Source: JABDCD01 sp964469525
Lineage (GTDB): Bacteria > Pseudomonadota > Alphaproteobacteria > Rickettsiales > SXRF01
NCBI GenBank assembly: GCA_964469525.1
Contig: CAYXYU010000005.1
Span: 62,001 to 126,000, forward strand
DNA length: 64,000 nucleotides
Direction: 5' to 3'
The notes under the pieces were generated by a model. The model searched no databases and had not been told where the DNA came from. It was given only the letters and a program-made list of their open reading frames with translations. A program made the translations under genes and the position numbers. Positions 55,189 to 63,149 of this stretch are shown here, piece by piece (the stretch's first letter is position 1; each line of letters opens with the position of its first letter).

Positions 55189-55933
55189 GGCGCCCGAAAG
55201 TGCGAAGCGCGTCAAGGCGCTTAATATCTACCGCTGGAATCCGGATGATCTCGATGACGCCGGCAAGCCGAGGAACCCGCGCATGGACCGCTACGAGATC
55301 GACCTCGACGCCTGCGCGCCGATGGTGCTCGACGCGCTGATTAAAATTAAGGACGAAGTCGATTCTACGCTGACCTTCCGTCGCTCCTGCCGCGAAGGCA
55401 TCTGCGGCTCCTGCGCCATGAACATTGACGGCACCAACACGCTCGCCTGCACTAAGCCGATCGACGAGGTGAAAGGCGATATCAATATTTACCCGCTGCC
55501 GCACATGCCGGTGGTGAAGGATTTGGTGCCGGACCTGTCGCATTTCTTCGCGCAGTACGAGTCGATCAGGCCGTGGCTGCAGACGAGCACGCCGCAGCCC
55601 GCCAATGCTGAGCGCCTGCAGTCGCCGGAGGACCGCGCCAAGCTCGACGGCTTGTATGAATGCATCCTCTGCGCCTGCTGCTCGACCGCCTGCCCGAGCT
55701 ACTGGTGGAACTCCGACCGCTTCCTCGGCCCCGCCATCCTGCTGCACGCCTACCGCTGGATCATCGACAGCCGCGACGAATTCACCGGCGAACGTCTCGA
55801 CGAGCTGGAAGACCCCTTCCGCCTCTATCGCTGCCACACCATCATGAACTGCACCAGGACCTGCCCCAAGGGTCTGAATCCCGCCAAGGCCATCGCGGAA
55901 ATCAAGAAGTTGATGGTGAAGCGCGCCGTATGA
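55133..55933 (+). CDS. sdhB: Succinate dehydrogenase iron-sulfur subunit SdhB
   Basis: 266 residues. The start MAELRLPPNSKVGKGRTHKA matches the family, so the 56-base overlap with the M48 gene is genuine. 2Fe-2S ligands in SCREGICGSCAMNIDG, 4Fe-4S in CILCACCSTACPSYW, 3Fe-4S in CHTIMNCTRTCPKGLNP. Carries electrons from SdhA to the quinone. Separated from sdhA by three genes. Confidence 0.97.
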   Translation: MAELRLPPNSKVGKGRTHKAPESAKRVKALNIYRWNPDDLDDAGKPRNPRMDRYEIDLDACAPMVLDALIKIKDEVDSTLTFRRSCREGICGSCAMNIDGTNTLACTKPIDEVKGDINIYPLPHMPVVKDLVPDLSHFFAQYESIRPWLQTSTPQPANAERLQSPEDRAKLDGLYECILCACCSTACPSYWWNSDRFLGPAILLHAYRWIIDSRDEFTGERLDELEDPFRLYRCHTIMNCTRTCPKGLNPAKAIAEIKKLMVKRAV

Positions 55934-56271
55934 TCCGGCCCGCAGTGATCTTTCTCATGCTATGCAGCTGGGCTTCGCCCACTTCGGCTGAGTTAGGCCA
56001 GTATGTCGAGGTGTTTGAGAAGAGGTACGAAACCATCAAGCCTGAGTACCGCACCTGTAAACAGGATAATGAATGCACCGTTGCGGGCATAGGGGGCTGC
56101 CTCGATTATTTCCCGGTCAACCGTGCGTCCAAGGAAATCGTTGACAAAGTAATCCGGGCGCATGAAGCGGCCATGGATTGCATCGCCCAAAAAAGATTGT
56201 TGCCCAAAGCCAGTTGCGTCAAGGGACTTTGTGAGGCTTATGTAATAATTCCCGGTCTCAATTATGCATAG
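55930..56271 (+). CDS. Small exported cysteine-containing protein
   Basis: 113 residues, start overlapping the sdhB stop (ATGA). Signal peptide (RPAVIFLMLCSWASPTSA), then a mature part with six Cys (CKQDNEC, GGCLDYF, DCIAQ, SCVKGLC), suggesting three disulfides. Unrecognised. Coupling to sdhB suggests co-expression with complex II, but no shared function can be claimed. Confidence 0.65.
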   Translation: MIRPAVIFLMLCSWASPTSAELGQYVEVFEKRYETIKPEYRTCKQDNECTVAGIGGCLDYFPVNRASKEIVDKVIRAHEAAMDCIAQKRLLPKASCVKGLCEAYVIIPGLNYA

Positions 56272-56373
56272 ACCGGGCCGGGCCGCGTCCTTGCAGCATG
56301 CATTTTTCTTGTAATTTATAACCGCTCTCCTAAAACTAGCTCTATCGTTGCCGGCTTAAGGATAGTTTTACGA

Positions 56374-57369
56374 ATGGCCGTTTATACCCCGCTTTCCCAG
56401 AAGGACATCACTAACTTCCTGTCGCACTACGCCGTGGGCGAGTTGGTGTCGTGCAAGGGCATCGCCGAGGGCATCGAGAACACCAACTACTTGCTGGTGA
56501 TGACCTGGGGTGGCAACCAGCAGCGCTATATCCTGACCCTGTTCGAGCAGCGGGTCAGCGCCTCCGACCTGCCGTTCTTTCTGAAGCTCACCGAATGGCT
56601 GGCCGACCGCGGCATTGTTTGCCCGCGGCCTGTCAAAGGCAAGGACGGCAAGGCGGTCCGCCATGTCAAAGGCAAGCCGGCCGTGCTGATCGAATTCCTC
56701 GAAGGGCAGGGCAGCCCGCACATCACGCCGCGCCACATGGAGCTGGTCGGGGAGCTGGCGGCGCGTATGCACTTGGCGGTGGAGGGTTTTGAACAGACGC
56801 GCAGAAACAGCATGGGCCTTGAAACCTGGCAGGCGCTGTTCGAGAAATGTCGCGGGCAGATCGACAGTATCGCGCCCGGCCTCGAGCAGGCGATGGCGGA
56901 GGAACTGGAATTCCTTGCGGCTAATTGGCCGGAGGAAAAGTCGCTGCCGTCCGGCGTCATCCATGCCGACATCTTTCCCGATAACGTGTTTTTTATCGAC
57001 GGCAAGACCGACCAACCAATCCTCTCGGGCATCATTGATTTCTACTTCGCCTGCGGCGATTTTTTCATCTATGACCTGCTGATCTGCATGAATGCCTGGT
57101 GCTTCAATACTGCGCACCGCTTCGTGCCGGCGCGCGCCAAGGCGCTACTTGCCTCCTACCAGAAGCTGCGTCGCTTAAGCGAGGCGGAATGCCATGCCAT
57201 GCCTGTGCTGGCGCGCGGCGCCGCCATGCGCTTCCTCGCCACCCGCACGCATGACTGGCTGACGCCTGCCGCCGGCGCACTGGTCAACCCGAAAGACCCG
57301 CTGGAATACCTTGCCAAGCTGCGTTTCCACCAGGGAGTGCAGGACTGGCGGGAATATGGATTGGGATAA
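56374..57369 (+). CDS. thrB: Homoserine kinase, APH-fold type
   Basis: 331 residues. Aminoglycoside-phosphotransferase-like fold with the catalytic VIHADIFPDNVFF (HxDxxxxN) and SGIIDFYFACGDFFIYDL (metal Asp). The start AVYTPLSQKDITNFLSHYAV is characteristic of alphaproteobacterial ThrB rather than the GHMP type. Phosphorylates homoserine for threonine synthesis. Followed by rnhA, a common pairing. Stop lies at the left edge of the palindrome at 57365-57441. Confidence 0.95.
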   Translation: MAVYTPLSQKDITNFLSHYAVGELVSCKGIAEGIENTNYLLVMTWGGNQQRYILTLFEQRVSASDLPFFLKLTEWLADRGIVCPRPVKGKDGKAVRHVKGKPAVLIEFLEGQGSPHITPRHMELVGELAARMHLAVEGFEQTRRNSMGLETWQALFEKCRGQIDSIAPGLEQAMAEELEFLAANWPEEKSLPSGVIHADIFPDNVFFIDGKTDQPILSGIIDFYFACGDFFIYDLLICMNAWCFNTAHRFVPARAKALLASYQKLRRLSEAECHAMPVLARGAAMRFLATRTHDWLTPAAGALVNPKDPLEYLAKLRFHQGVQDWREYGLG

Positions 57370-57441
57370 TGGATAAAAAGATGATGGATAATACGATAAA
57401 ACAACGACTCTTATTATCCATCATCTTATCATCTATCATCT
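57365..57441. repeat. GATGAT-type inverted repeat, copy B (thrB-rnhA)
   Basis: Left arm 57365-57395 and right arm about 57411-57441 match at about 26 of 31 positions, including AAGATGATGGATAATA without mismatch; loop about 15 bases. It begins at the thrB stop and ends eight bases before the rnhA ATG. No ORF inside. Same arms as copies A and C. Confidence 0.88.
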
Positions 57442-57448
57442 ACCGCCT

Positions 57449-57907
57449 ATGATCGCCAAGAAGCACGTCCATATCTACACCGACGGCGCCTGCGCCGGCA
57501 ATCCCGGCCCGGGCGGCTGGGGGACGATACTGGTCTATAACGGCACCGAGAAGGAGCTTTCCGGCGGCGAGGCGGCGACCACCAACAACCGCATGGAGCT
57601 GATGGCCGCCATCATGGGGCTGGAGGCGCTGAGATCGCCCTGCCGCGTCGAGCTCACGACCGACAGCCAGTATGTGAAGAACGGCATGATGGAATGGCTT
57701 GCCGGCTGGAAGGCCAAAGGCTGGAAAACCGCCGACAGGAAGCCGGTGAAGAACGCCGACCTCTGGCAGCGGCTCGAGCAGGCGGCATCACGGCACGAAC
57801 TGACCTGGCACTGGGTACGCGGCCATGACGGCCATGAGTATAACGAGCGCGCCGACCGGCTGGCGGTGGCCGCCTGCAAAGCGATCCAGGACGGCGGCGC
57901 TAAATAG
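57449..57907 (+). CDS. rnhA: Ribonuclease HI
   Basis: 152 residues. Catalytic acidic residues: Asp in IYTDGACAGNPGPGGWG, Glu in NRMELMAAI, Asp in LTTDSQYVKNG, and Asp in YNERADRLA. Degrades RNA in RNA-DNA hybrids. The upstream palindrome leaves no clear ribosome site (CATCTACCGCCT before ATG). Confidence 0.96.
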   Translation: MIAKKHVHIYTDGACAGNPGPGGWGTILVYNGTEKELSGGEAATTNNRMELMAAIMGLEALRSPCRVELTTDSQYVKNGMMEWLAGWKAKGWKTADRKPVKNADLWQRLEQAASRHELTWHWVRGHDGHEYNERADRLAVAACKAIQDGGAK

Positions 57908-57971
57908 TAGCCTTTTACCGCCGGGCTGTTATAGTCCGGGCACTACCTGCCGCAACCGCCTGTAGGTCGCC

Positions 57972-59195
57972 ATGAAAAACCTGAAAATCCATCAGCGCCT
58001 TTCCCTCGTTCTCCTTGGGTTTCTCTTCCCGCTGGCCATCGCGCTGAGTGTTTATTACGACGGCGCCAGCGAGCGCACGCTGCGGCTTGTCGTGTGCATG
58101 CTGCTGCTCACGGGCGTCGGCTTCCTCTACTGGCATGTCATGCACGGCATCCAGTCATCACTGAAGAAGCTGCAGGCGGCGATGATCGAGATCGCCGACG
58201 GCAGGCTGGATTACAAGGTGCCCTTCCTCGACCAGCGCGACGAGATCGGCAGCATGGCGCGCATGCTGGAGATTTTCCGCGAGAATGCCGCGCGGGCGCG
58301 CAAGCTGGAAAGCGATCACCGTGCCGCGCAGGAGCATAAGCTTCTCCGGCAGAAGCAGATCGACGAAACGATCGGCCAGTGCTGCGGCAAGATCTCGCGG
58401 CTGCTCTCCGAAACCTGCCGCGCCGTCGACGGGCTGCAGGCCGCCGTCATCGGCATGGCGGGCACGGCCGGTGATGCCAGCGTCAGGACCCGCTCCACCC
58501 GCATGGCGGCGGCGGAGACCACCGGCAGCGTCCGCAGCCTGTCGGCGGAGGTGGAAACCCTGTCCGTCTCGCTCGACAGCCTCCGGCAGCAGGTGGAGCG
58601 TTCCTCCTCCATCAGCCGGGACCTGGCCGGGCGGGTGAAAAATGCCGGGCGCACGGCGCTGGAACTGTCGGACGTGGCGCGCCAGACCGGTGATGTCATC
58701 ACTGCCGTCACCGCCATCGCCGATCAGATCAGCCTGCTCGCCCTGAACGCCACCATCGAGGCGGCACGGGCCGGGGAGGCGGGAGGGGGCTTCGCGGTGA
58801 TTGCCGGCAACGTGAAGAGCCTCGCGCAGCGCACCGGCAGCGTCAGCGGCAGCATCATCGACCAGCTGGCGAAGATGCAGCAGGCCATGGCCGGCGTCGC
58901 CGCCTCGCTGACCCATATCCAGGGCAGCGTGCATGAGATCAACGGCATTGCCGCCTCGGTGGCGGGCATTGCGGAGTCCCAGGATAATTCGGTACGCGAA
59001 CTCACGCTCAATATACAGAACACTTCCAACAGGGTACAGGAAGTTTCTCATCATTTAGGTGAAGCCAGCAGCATGGCCGTTTCGACCCATGACAACGCCC
59101 GCTCGGTGATCGTCGCGGTGCGCGACGTCGCCGACCAGTCGCGGGCCCTGCAGAAGGAGCTGGAGCTGTTCCTGAAAAGCGTTGCCAGGGGGTAA
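57972..59195 (+). CDS. Methyl-accepting chemotaxis protein without a sensory domain
   Basis: 407 residues. Two membrane spans at about 12-30 and 38-57 with only a few residues between them, so there is no periplasmic ligand-binding domain. HAMP at about 58-112, then a signalling coiled coil with the hairpin tip region DQISLLALNATIEAARAGEA and GGGFAVIAGNVKSLAQRTG. It probably senses an internal or membrane signal. No che genes are nearby. Confidence 0.9.
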   Translation: MKNLKIHQRLSLVLLGFLFPLAIALSVYYDGASERTLRLVVCMLLLTGVGFLYWHVMHGIQSSLKKLQAAMIEIADGRLDYKVPFLDQRDEIGSMARMLEIFRENAARARKLESDHRAAQEHKLLRQKQIDETIGQCCGKISRLLSETCRAVDGLQAAVIGMAGTAGDASVRTRSTRMAAAETTGSVRSLSAEVETLSVSLDSLRQQVERSSSISRDLAGRVKNAGRTALELSDVARQTGDVITAVTAIADQISLLALNATIEAARAGEAGGGFAVIAGNVKSLAQRTGSVSGSIIDQLAKMQQAMAGVAASLTHIQGSVHEINGIAASVAGIAESQDNSVRELTLNIQNTSNRVQEVSHHLGEASSMAVSTHDNARSVIVAVRDVADQSRALQKELELFLKSVARG

Positions 59196-59211
59196 GAAAA
59201 AGCAAAGACAC

Positions 59212-59294
59212 GTCATCACCCGAATCGCGTAGCGATTCTAGGGTGATCCAGTTTCATTACCCTAGGATTTGCTAGGCAAATCCGGGGAATGACA
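59212..59294. repeat. Dispersed palindromic intergenic repeat, copy 2
   Basis: CGTCATCACCCGAATCGCGT ... GATTCTAGGGTGATCCAG ... CAAATCCGGGGAATGAC. Almost the same ends as 2161-2262, 57 kb away, with a different middle. Lies between the chemoreceptor gene and the terminator. Confidence 0.78.
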
Positions 59295-59323
59295 GATGTA
59301 TATTTTAAAGAAAAAGCCCCAAC

Positions 59324-59359
59324 AAAAACCCCCGGAAGCATATGCTTCCGGGGGTTTTT
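59324..59359. terminator. Strong bidirectional rho-independent terminator
   Basis: A perfect 16-base stem, AAAAACCCCCGGAAGC, four-base loop ATAT, and its complement ending GGGGGTTTTT. The A-run on one side and T-run on the other make it work for both strands. It serves the chemoreceptor gene (+) and bactofilin (-). Confidence 0.95.
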
Positions 59360-59379
59360 ATGGAGTATGGATTGTGTAA

Positions 59380-60051
59380 TTACGCCGCTTCCTTGGCGCG
59401 GGTCGGACGTACGCCGGCGGCGCTGCCCTGCGAGCTGGTGGCCTTGATCTCGCCGGTCAGTTCGCCGCCGCGCTCGATCTCGATCTCACCGTAGGAAATC
59501 TTGCCGCGCACCTTGCCGGTGGCGTAGATCACCAGGCGGTTGCGCACCACGAGGTCGCCCTCGAACAGGCCGCTGATCTCGGCATCCTCGATATGGGCCG
59601 AGCCCTTGAACGAGCCGGTCTCGGCGATTTCGACGGTGTGCACTTCGTTCAGCGTCGCATCGACCTTGCCTTCGATGACCAGCCGGTCGCAGGTGGCGAT
59701 TTCGCCTTTCAGCAGGATGTCGTTGCCCACCGTCAGCACGCGGCGGCCGCCCTTGGTCCGCTCGGCGGCGGGGGTGGCAGTAGCGGCAACGGCGGCGGTT
59801 TTGGCTTCCGGCATGCGGTTGCGCACCAGGTCGCTGCCCAGCGCGGAGGCCGAGCGGAAGGCGCTGGCGGTGTTGCGCGGTTCCGGCGCTGAACGGGCGT
59901 TCGATGCGGGCGCCGCCGCGGCCGGGGGAGTGCTCGGCTGGGACGCGTTGGCCGCGGGTGACGAGGTCACGACGGTGGCGGCTTCGGCCGGGAGCGGCTG
60001 ATTGGGATCGGTGGCGTTATCGAACAGGCTGTCTTCTTTGCGACGGAACAT
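59380..60051 (-). CDS. Bactofilin
   Basis: 223 residues from the start at 60051, which has a ribosome site (GAGGAGA); the longer frame to 60177 lacks one. An N-terminal disordered Ala/Pro-rich region (about 10-120) and a bactofilin beta-helix core (TVGNDILLKGEIATCDRLVI ... SAHIEDAEISGLFEGDLVV). Forms polymers that place cell-wall enzymes, for example at stalks or cell poles. Ends at the strong terminator. Confidence 0.93.
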   Translation of the reverse strand: MFRRKEDSLFDNATDPNQPLPAEAATVVTSSPAANASQPSTPPAAAAPASNARSAPEPRNTASAFRSASALGSDLVRNRMPEAKTAAVAATATPAAERTKGGRRVLTVGNDILLKGEIATCDRLVIEGKVDATLNEVHTVEIAETGSFKGSAHIEDAEISGLFEGDLVVRNRLVIYATGKVRGKISYGEIEIERGGELTGEIKATSSQGSAAGVRPTRAKEAA

Positions 60052-60199
60052 AATTATCTCCTCACTGCTTGAAGCGTATGGTTTTTGAAGGGTGGACAAG
60101 ATCGCCACTGCATGCGGCGCTGTTGTTACATTCAACCTATAAGAATTGTTCCGGTCGCGCCACAAGAATCTGTGCAAAAATCGAGGAGCGTGAATTAAA

Positions 60200-61261
60200 T
60201 TACTTTAACTTCTTTCTGCGGAAAAAAATCTGGGTTGCTGCTGTCGTGAACAGCGGGTTGGTAATGATGAAATCGAGCGCCCAGTTCGGCGCGAACAACT
60301 CGTAATAGCGGCGCAGCAGCAGCTTGAAATAGAAACGCGGATAGTTCCGCGCCAGCAGTTGCGCCGGGTGCGGTCCGCTGCCATGCAGATGCGCCGCCAG
60401 CGCCTCCCCCAGCATTTTGCCGTAATGCAGCGCGGTGTGGATGCCGCCGGCGGTCAGCGGCGAGACGATGCCCGCCGCATCGCCGAGCAGGATCACATTG
60501 CCGCGTGCGAACGGGTGCACCAGCCCGCCGCACGGGATCAATCCGCCGCGCCGCGCGACCACCTGCGTCTGTGAGAAATCAAAGATATTCTCCATACGTG
60601 ACACGAATGCATCGATGTCGGGGCGCTTCGGCATGCGCGTCGCCAGCCCGACCTGCGCCACCCCGACGCCGGGAATCACCCAGCCAATGTAACCATGCGC
60701 CAGCTTCTGATCGAGAAAGCAGTAGAAAGCATTTGTGTCATGCAGCGGCAGCCCGGTATATTCCGCTTCTGCCCCGAGCAGGAACTCCCTGTTTTGCCCG
60801 AGCGCGAAGTCAGCGGCGACTTTCGAGCGCGGCCCGTCGGCGCCGATCAGGAAGCGGCAGTGATAGGCGTTGCCGTTGACGCGGATATGATCATCTTCGT
60901 CGGAGCCGGACTCATAACTGCGGTCATAAAGGATGTTTGCGCCCGCTTTTCCCGCCTCATCGGAAAAATAGCGCATCAACCCCGGCGTGTCGGTGGTGAG
61001 GAAGAAATAATCCGGTGCGTGCAGGTCGACGTGGCGCAGGGAAGGGGCATAGAGCCGCACATCGGTGACGCGGCGCGTCAGCTGCCCCGGCACGGCGAAT
61101 TCCTCGGCGCACTCGCCGACGATGATGCCGGTCGTGTGCATGCCGACGCCGGGTGCCTTCTTGCGTTCCAGCACGGTGACGGCAATGCCTCGCTCGGCCA
61201 GCGCCTTCGCGCAGGCCAGCCCGGCGAATCCCCCGCCGGCGATTAGTACGTCGGTTTGCAT
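60200..61261 (-). CDS. FAD-dependent oxidoreductase, geranylgeranyl-reductase-like
   Basis: 353 residues. N-terminal FAD motif IAGGGFAGLACAKALAERGI, the second FAD motif LLGDAAGIVSPLTAGGIHTA, and a DG motif (LIGADGPRSKVA) typical of the group containing geranylgeranyl reductases and aromatic hydroxylases. Substrate unknown; lipid or quinone modification is possible. Confidence 0.82.
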   Translation of the reverse strand: MQTDVLIAGGGFAGLACAKALAERGIAVTVLERKKAPGVGMHTTGIIVGECAEEFAVPGQLTRRVTDVRLYAPSLRHVDLHAPDYFFLTTDTPGLMRYFSDEAGKAGANILYDRSYESGSDEDDHIRVNGNAYHCRFLIGADGPRSKVAADFALGQNREFLLGAEAEYTGLPLHDTNAFYCFLDQKLAHGYIGWVIPGVGVAQVGLATRMPKRPDIDAFVSRMENIFDFSQTQVVARRGGLIPCGGLVHPFARGNVILLGDAAGIVSPLTAGGIHTALHYGKMLGEALAAHLHGSGPHPAQLLARNYPRFYFKLLLRRYYELFAPNWALDFIITNPLFTTAATQIFFRRKKLK

Positions 61262-61278
61262 CGGATTGGCTTACTGTG

Positions 61279-62412
61279 TCATCCCGCGCTTGTCGAGTGG
61301 TCTGTTAGGCCGCTTGAATGGTGGGCATCCAGCAACGCAAGAATCTTCTTCTCCGCCATGGATACCGGCAGTTTTTTTAATTGTGCCAGGCTGTGCCATC
61401 CCTTCCCGGTGGACGTTTTTACTTCTGCGAGATGCACTTCGGCTTCGAGAGTGAAATGGCTGTATTGCTGGCGGATGGAGCCCAGTAATTCCCTCCCCCC
61501 TTGTGGGGAAGGATTAGGGAGGGAAGCTATCAGCGCACTCGATGCGGGAGAATTTCCCGCGACCCGCTCGCTACACTTGGCACCCTCTCCCGCAAGGGGG
61601 GAGGGTGAATTATATTCCATAAAATGATACAATCCCTGAAGGAATCTGCTTTTACGCGGCGTGGCGAAGTACCGCCCCTGTGCATCGCGCAGCACAACGA
61701 TGTGCTTCTTCCGCACCGGCGGTGCCTTTTTTACTTTCGCCGCCGGATAGGCTTCGGGCGATGTCTTGCCTTTGCATATGTGAATGGCGGGACACTCACC
61801 GCATAATGGTGCGCGCTTGCGGCAGATCATGGCGCCGATATCCATCATCGCCTGATTGTAATCGAACGGCTCCTTTTTATCGAGCAGCGCCTGCGCTTTG
61901 TCCCACAGTTCAGATTCTCCTGCATTGTCCAATGCGAAAATACGGGACAGCACGCGTCGCACATTTGCCTCCATCACCGCCACCGGCTGGCGATAAGCGA
62001 ATGCCGCCACCGCATGCGCCGTGTTGCGGCCAATGCCCGATAATTGTGCCAGCGCTTCCGCGTCGCGTGGCAAACTGCCGTTGCAGCTTTTGGACGCTTT
62101 ATGCAGATTGATCGCCCGGCTGTAATAGCCGAGCCCCTGCCAGGCGGACAGCACCTCCTCCTGTTCCGCCGTTGCCAGCGCCTTCAGCGTAGGAAAGCGC
62201 TTCAGGAAGGGATGGTAGTAGCGATCGAGGACGGTAGCCACCTGCGTCTGCTGCAGCATGATTTCGCTGACATAGATCGCATAGGGATCGGAAGTGTTGC
62301 GCCATGGCAGATCCCGCCGGCCATGCGTTTGGTACCACTGGTGCAGCAGCCGGTGAAAATGCTGCAGGGAGCGTTCAGGCGGCCAGGAGGCTGCCTTTTT
62401 TTTATTATTCAT
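61279..62412 (-). CDS. mutY: Adenine DNA glycosylase MutY with in-frame repeat insertion
   Basis: 377 residues from the ATG at 62412. Removes adenine opposite 8-oxoguanine. SEIMLQQTQVATVLDRYY has the catalytic Glu; LSGIGRNTAHAVAAFA is the helix-hairpin-helix; CRKRAPLCGECPAIHIC is the C-x6-C-x2-C-x5-C iron-sulfur loop. The catalytic-Asp motif reads VMEANVRRVL with Glu where most MutY have Asp. The C-terminal 8-oxoG recognition domain contains about 40 residues (SPSPLAGEG ... PSPQGGRE) from a palindromic element. Start overlaps the truncated permease gene by eight bases. Confidence 0.95.
   Translation of the reverse strand: MNNKKKAASWPPERSLQHFHRLLHQWYQTHGRRDLPWRNTSDPYAIYVSEIMLQQTQVATVLDRYYHPFLKRFPTLKALATAEQEEVLSAWQGLGYYSRAINLHKASKSCNGSLPRDAEALAQLSGIGRNTAHAVAAFAYRQPVAVMEANVRRVLSRIFALDNAGESELWDKAQALLDKKEPFDYNQAMMDIGAMICRKRAPLCGECPAIHICKGKTSPEAYPAAKVKKAPPVRKKHIVVLRDAQGRYFATPRKSRFLQGLYHFMEYNSPSPLAGEGAKCSERVAGNSPASSALIASLPNPSPQGGRELLGSIRQQYSHFTLEAEVHLAEVKTSTGKGWHSLAQLKKLPVSMAEKKILALLDAHHSSGLTDHSTSAG
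61489..61609. repeat. Palindromic element inserted in frame in mutY
   Basis: Left end TTCCCTCCCCCCTTGTGGGG, right end CCCTCTCCCGCAAGGGGGGA; about 120 bases with inverted ends. On the mutY strand it reads SPSPLAGEG ... PSPQGGRE, the same peptide ends and reading frame as the acs insert (11419-11538). The middle differs. Confidence 0.9.
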
Positions 62413-63112
62413 ATCCTTCGCGCCAGTCGCGTATGCTCCAGCCGGCATGGGGGAAGGTCGTCTTCAGCTGCCTCCTCCATTCCTCGAGATCGGCGTCTTT
62501 CGGCAGCATCACGCGTGTTTGATACAGAACCGGCCCTGCCGTGCCCAGTAACCGGGTTGCCTTGAGCGCGGTAAGATTCATCATAACCCGCGGATGGGCA
62601 ATTTCGCCGCGGTCCGGCTCCTTGACGATCACCGCCTGCGCGGTGAACCAGGCTTTGCCGATGCGGAAAATCTCGCCCGGCTTGAGGCCAAGCGCATCCA
62701 GCACCTCCTGATCCACGGCGGCGCCGTGAAGATTCTTGCGCCGGTGGGTGAAGAATATCTTCCGGCCGCGCTGCTCCTTCAGGATGAGTTTGCCGTAAAG
62801 CGGGTAATGATTATCGATACCCTTGAGGCGGACCTGGATGCTCTTACCGGTCTTTCCGCGGGATTTCGCTACCGCATCGAACTCGATGATCCGCGACATC
62901 CGTGCTGCGCCGTGGAATAGTAAATGGGCATTTTCGGCCATGGAAAAGGGGGCATCGGTCCGGCTGAGGGCGACATCGCCCCCAATGGCTGCCCGGTTAG
63001 TGTCGGCGTCCTCCGCCATGAACCAGGCCGTGGCGAGGGCTGCCATGGCCAGCGCAATTCCGCCGAGTACCCGCTTTGGCGGCAGTTTTCCTTGAGAAAA
63101 TTTCCATTTCAT
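62405..63112 (-). pseudogene. Truncated YbbP-type ABC permease (N-terminal part only)
   Basis: 235 residues from the ATG at 63112. One membrane span (about 14-33) and a MacB-like periplasmic domain: NRAAIGGDVALSRTDAPFS, GIDNHYPLYGKLIL, AVDQEVLDALGLKPGEIFRI, AVIVKEPDRGE, GWSIRDWREGYE. These match the first quarter of the about 840-residue permease YbbP/FetB-like family linked to tesA. The remaining spans are missing and the ATPase gene ybbA, normally next to tesA, is absent. Either a remnant or a repurposed periplasmic domain. Confidence 0.75.
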
Positions 63113-63149
63113 AGGATAATATCCCGATCGCGCCAGAATTGTAGGAGTT

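Noticed and set aside
54193..55215. 340-residue minus-strand open frame opposite the M48 gene
   Set aside because: The plus-strand gene has a zinc motif and lipobox; the antisense frame has none.
59324..59359. Hairpin as part of the repeat at 59212-59294
   Set aside because: It is a perfect GC stem with flanking A and T runs, not shared with the other repeat copy; a terminator explains it.
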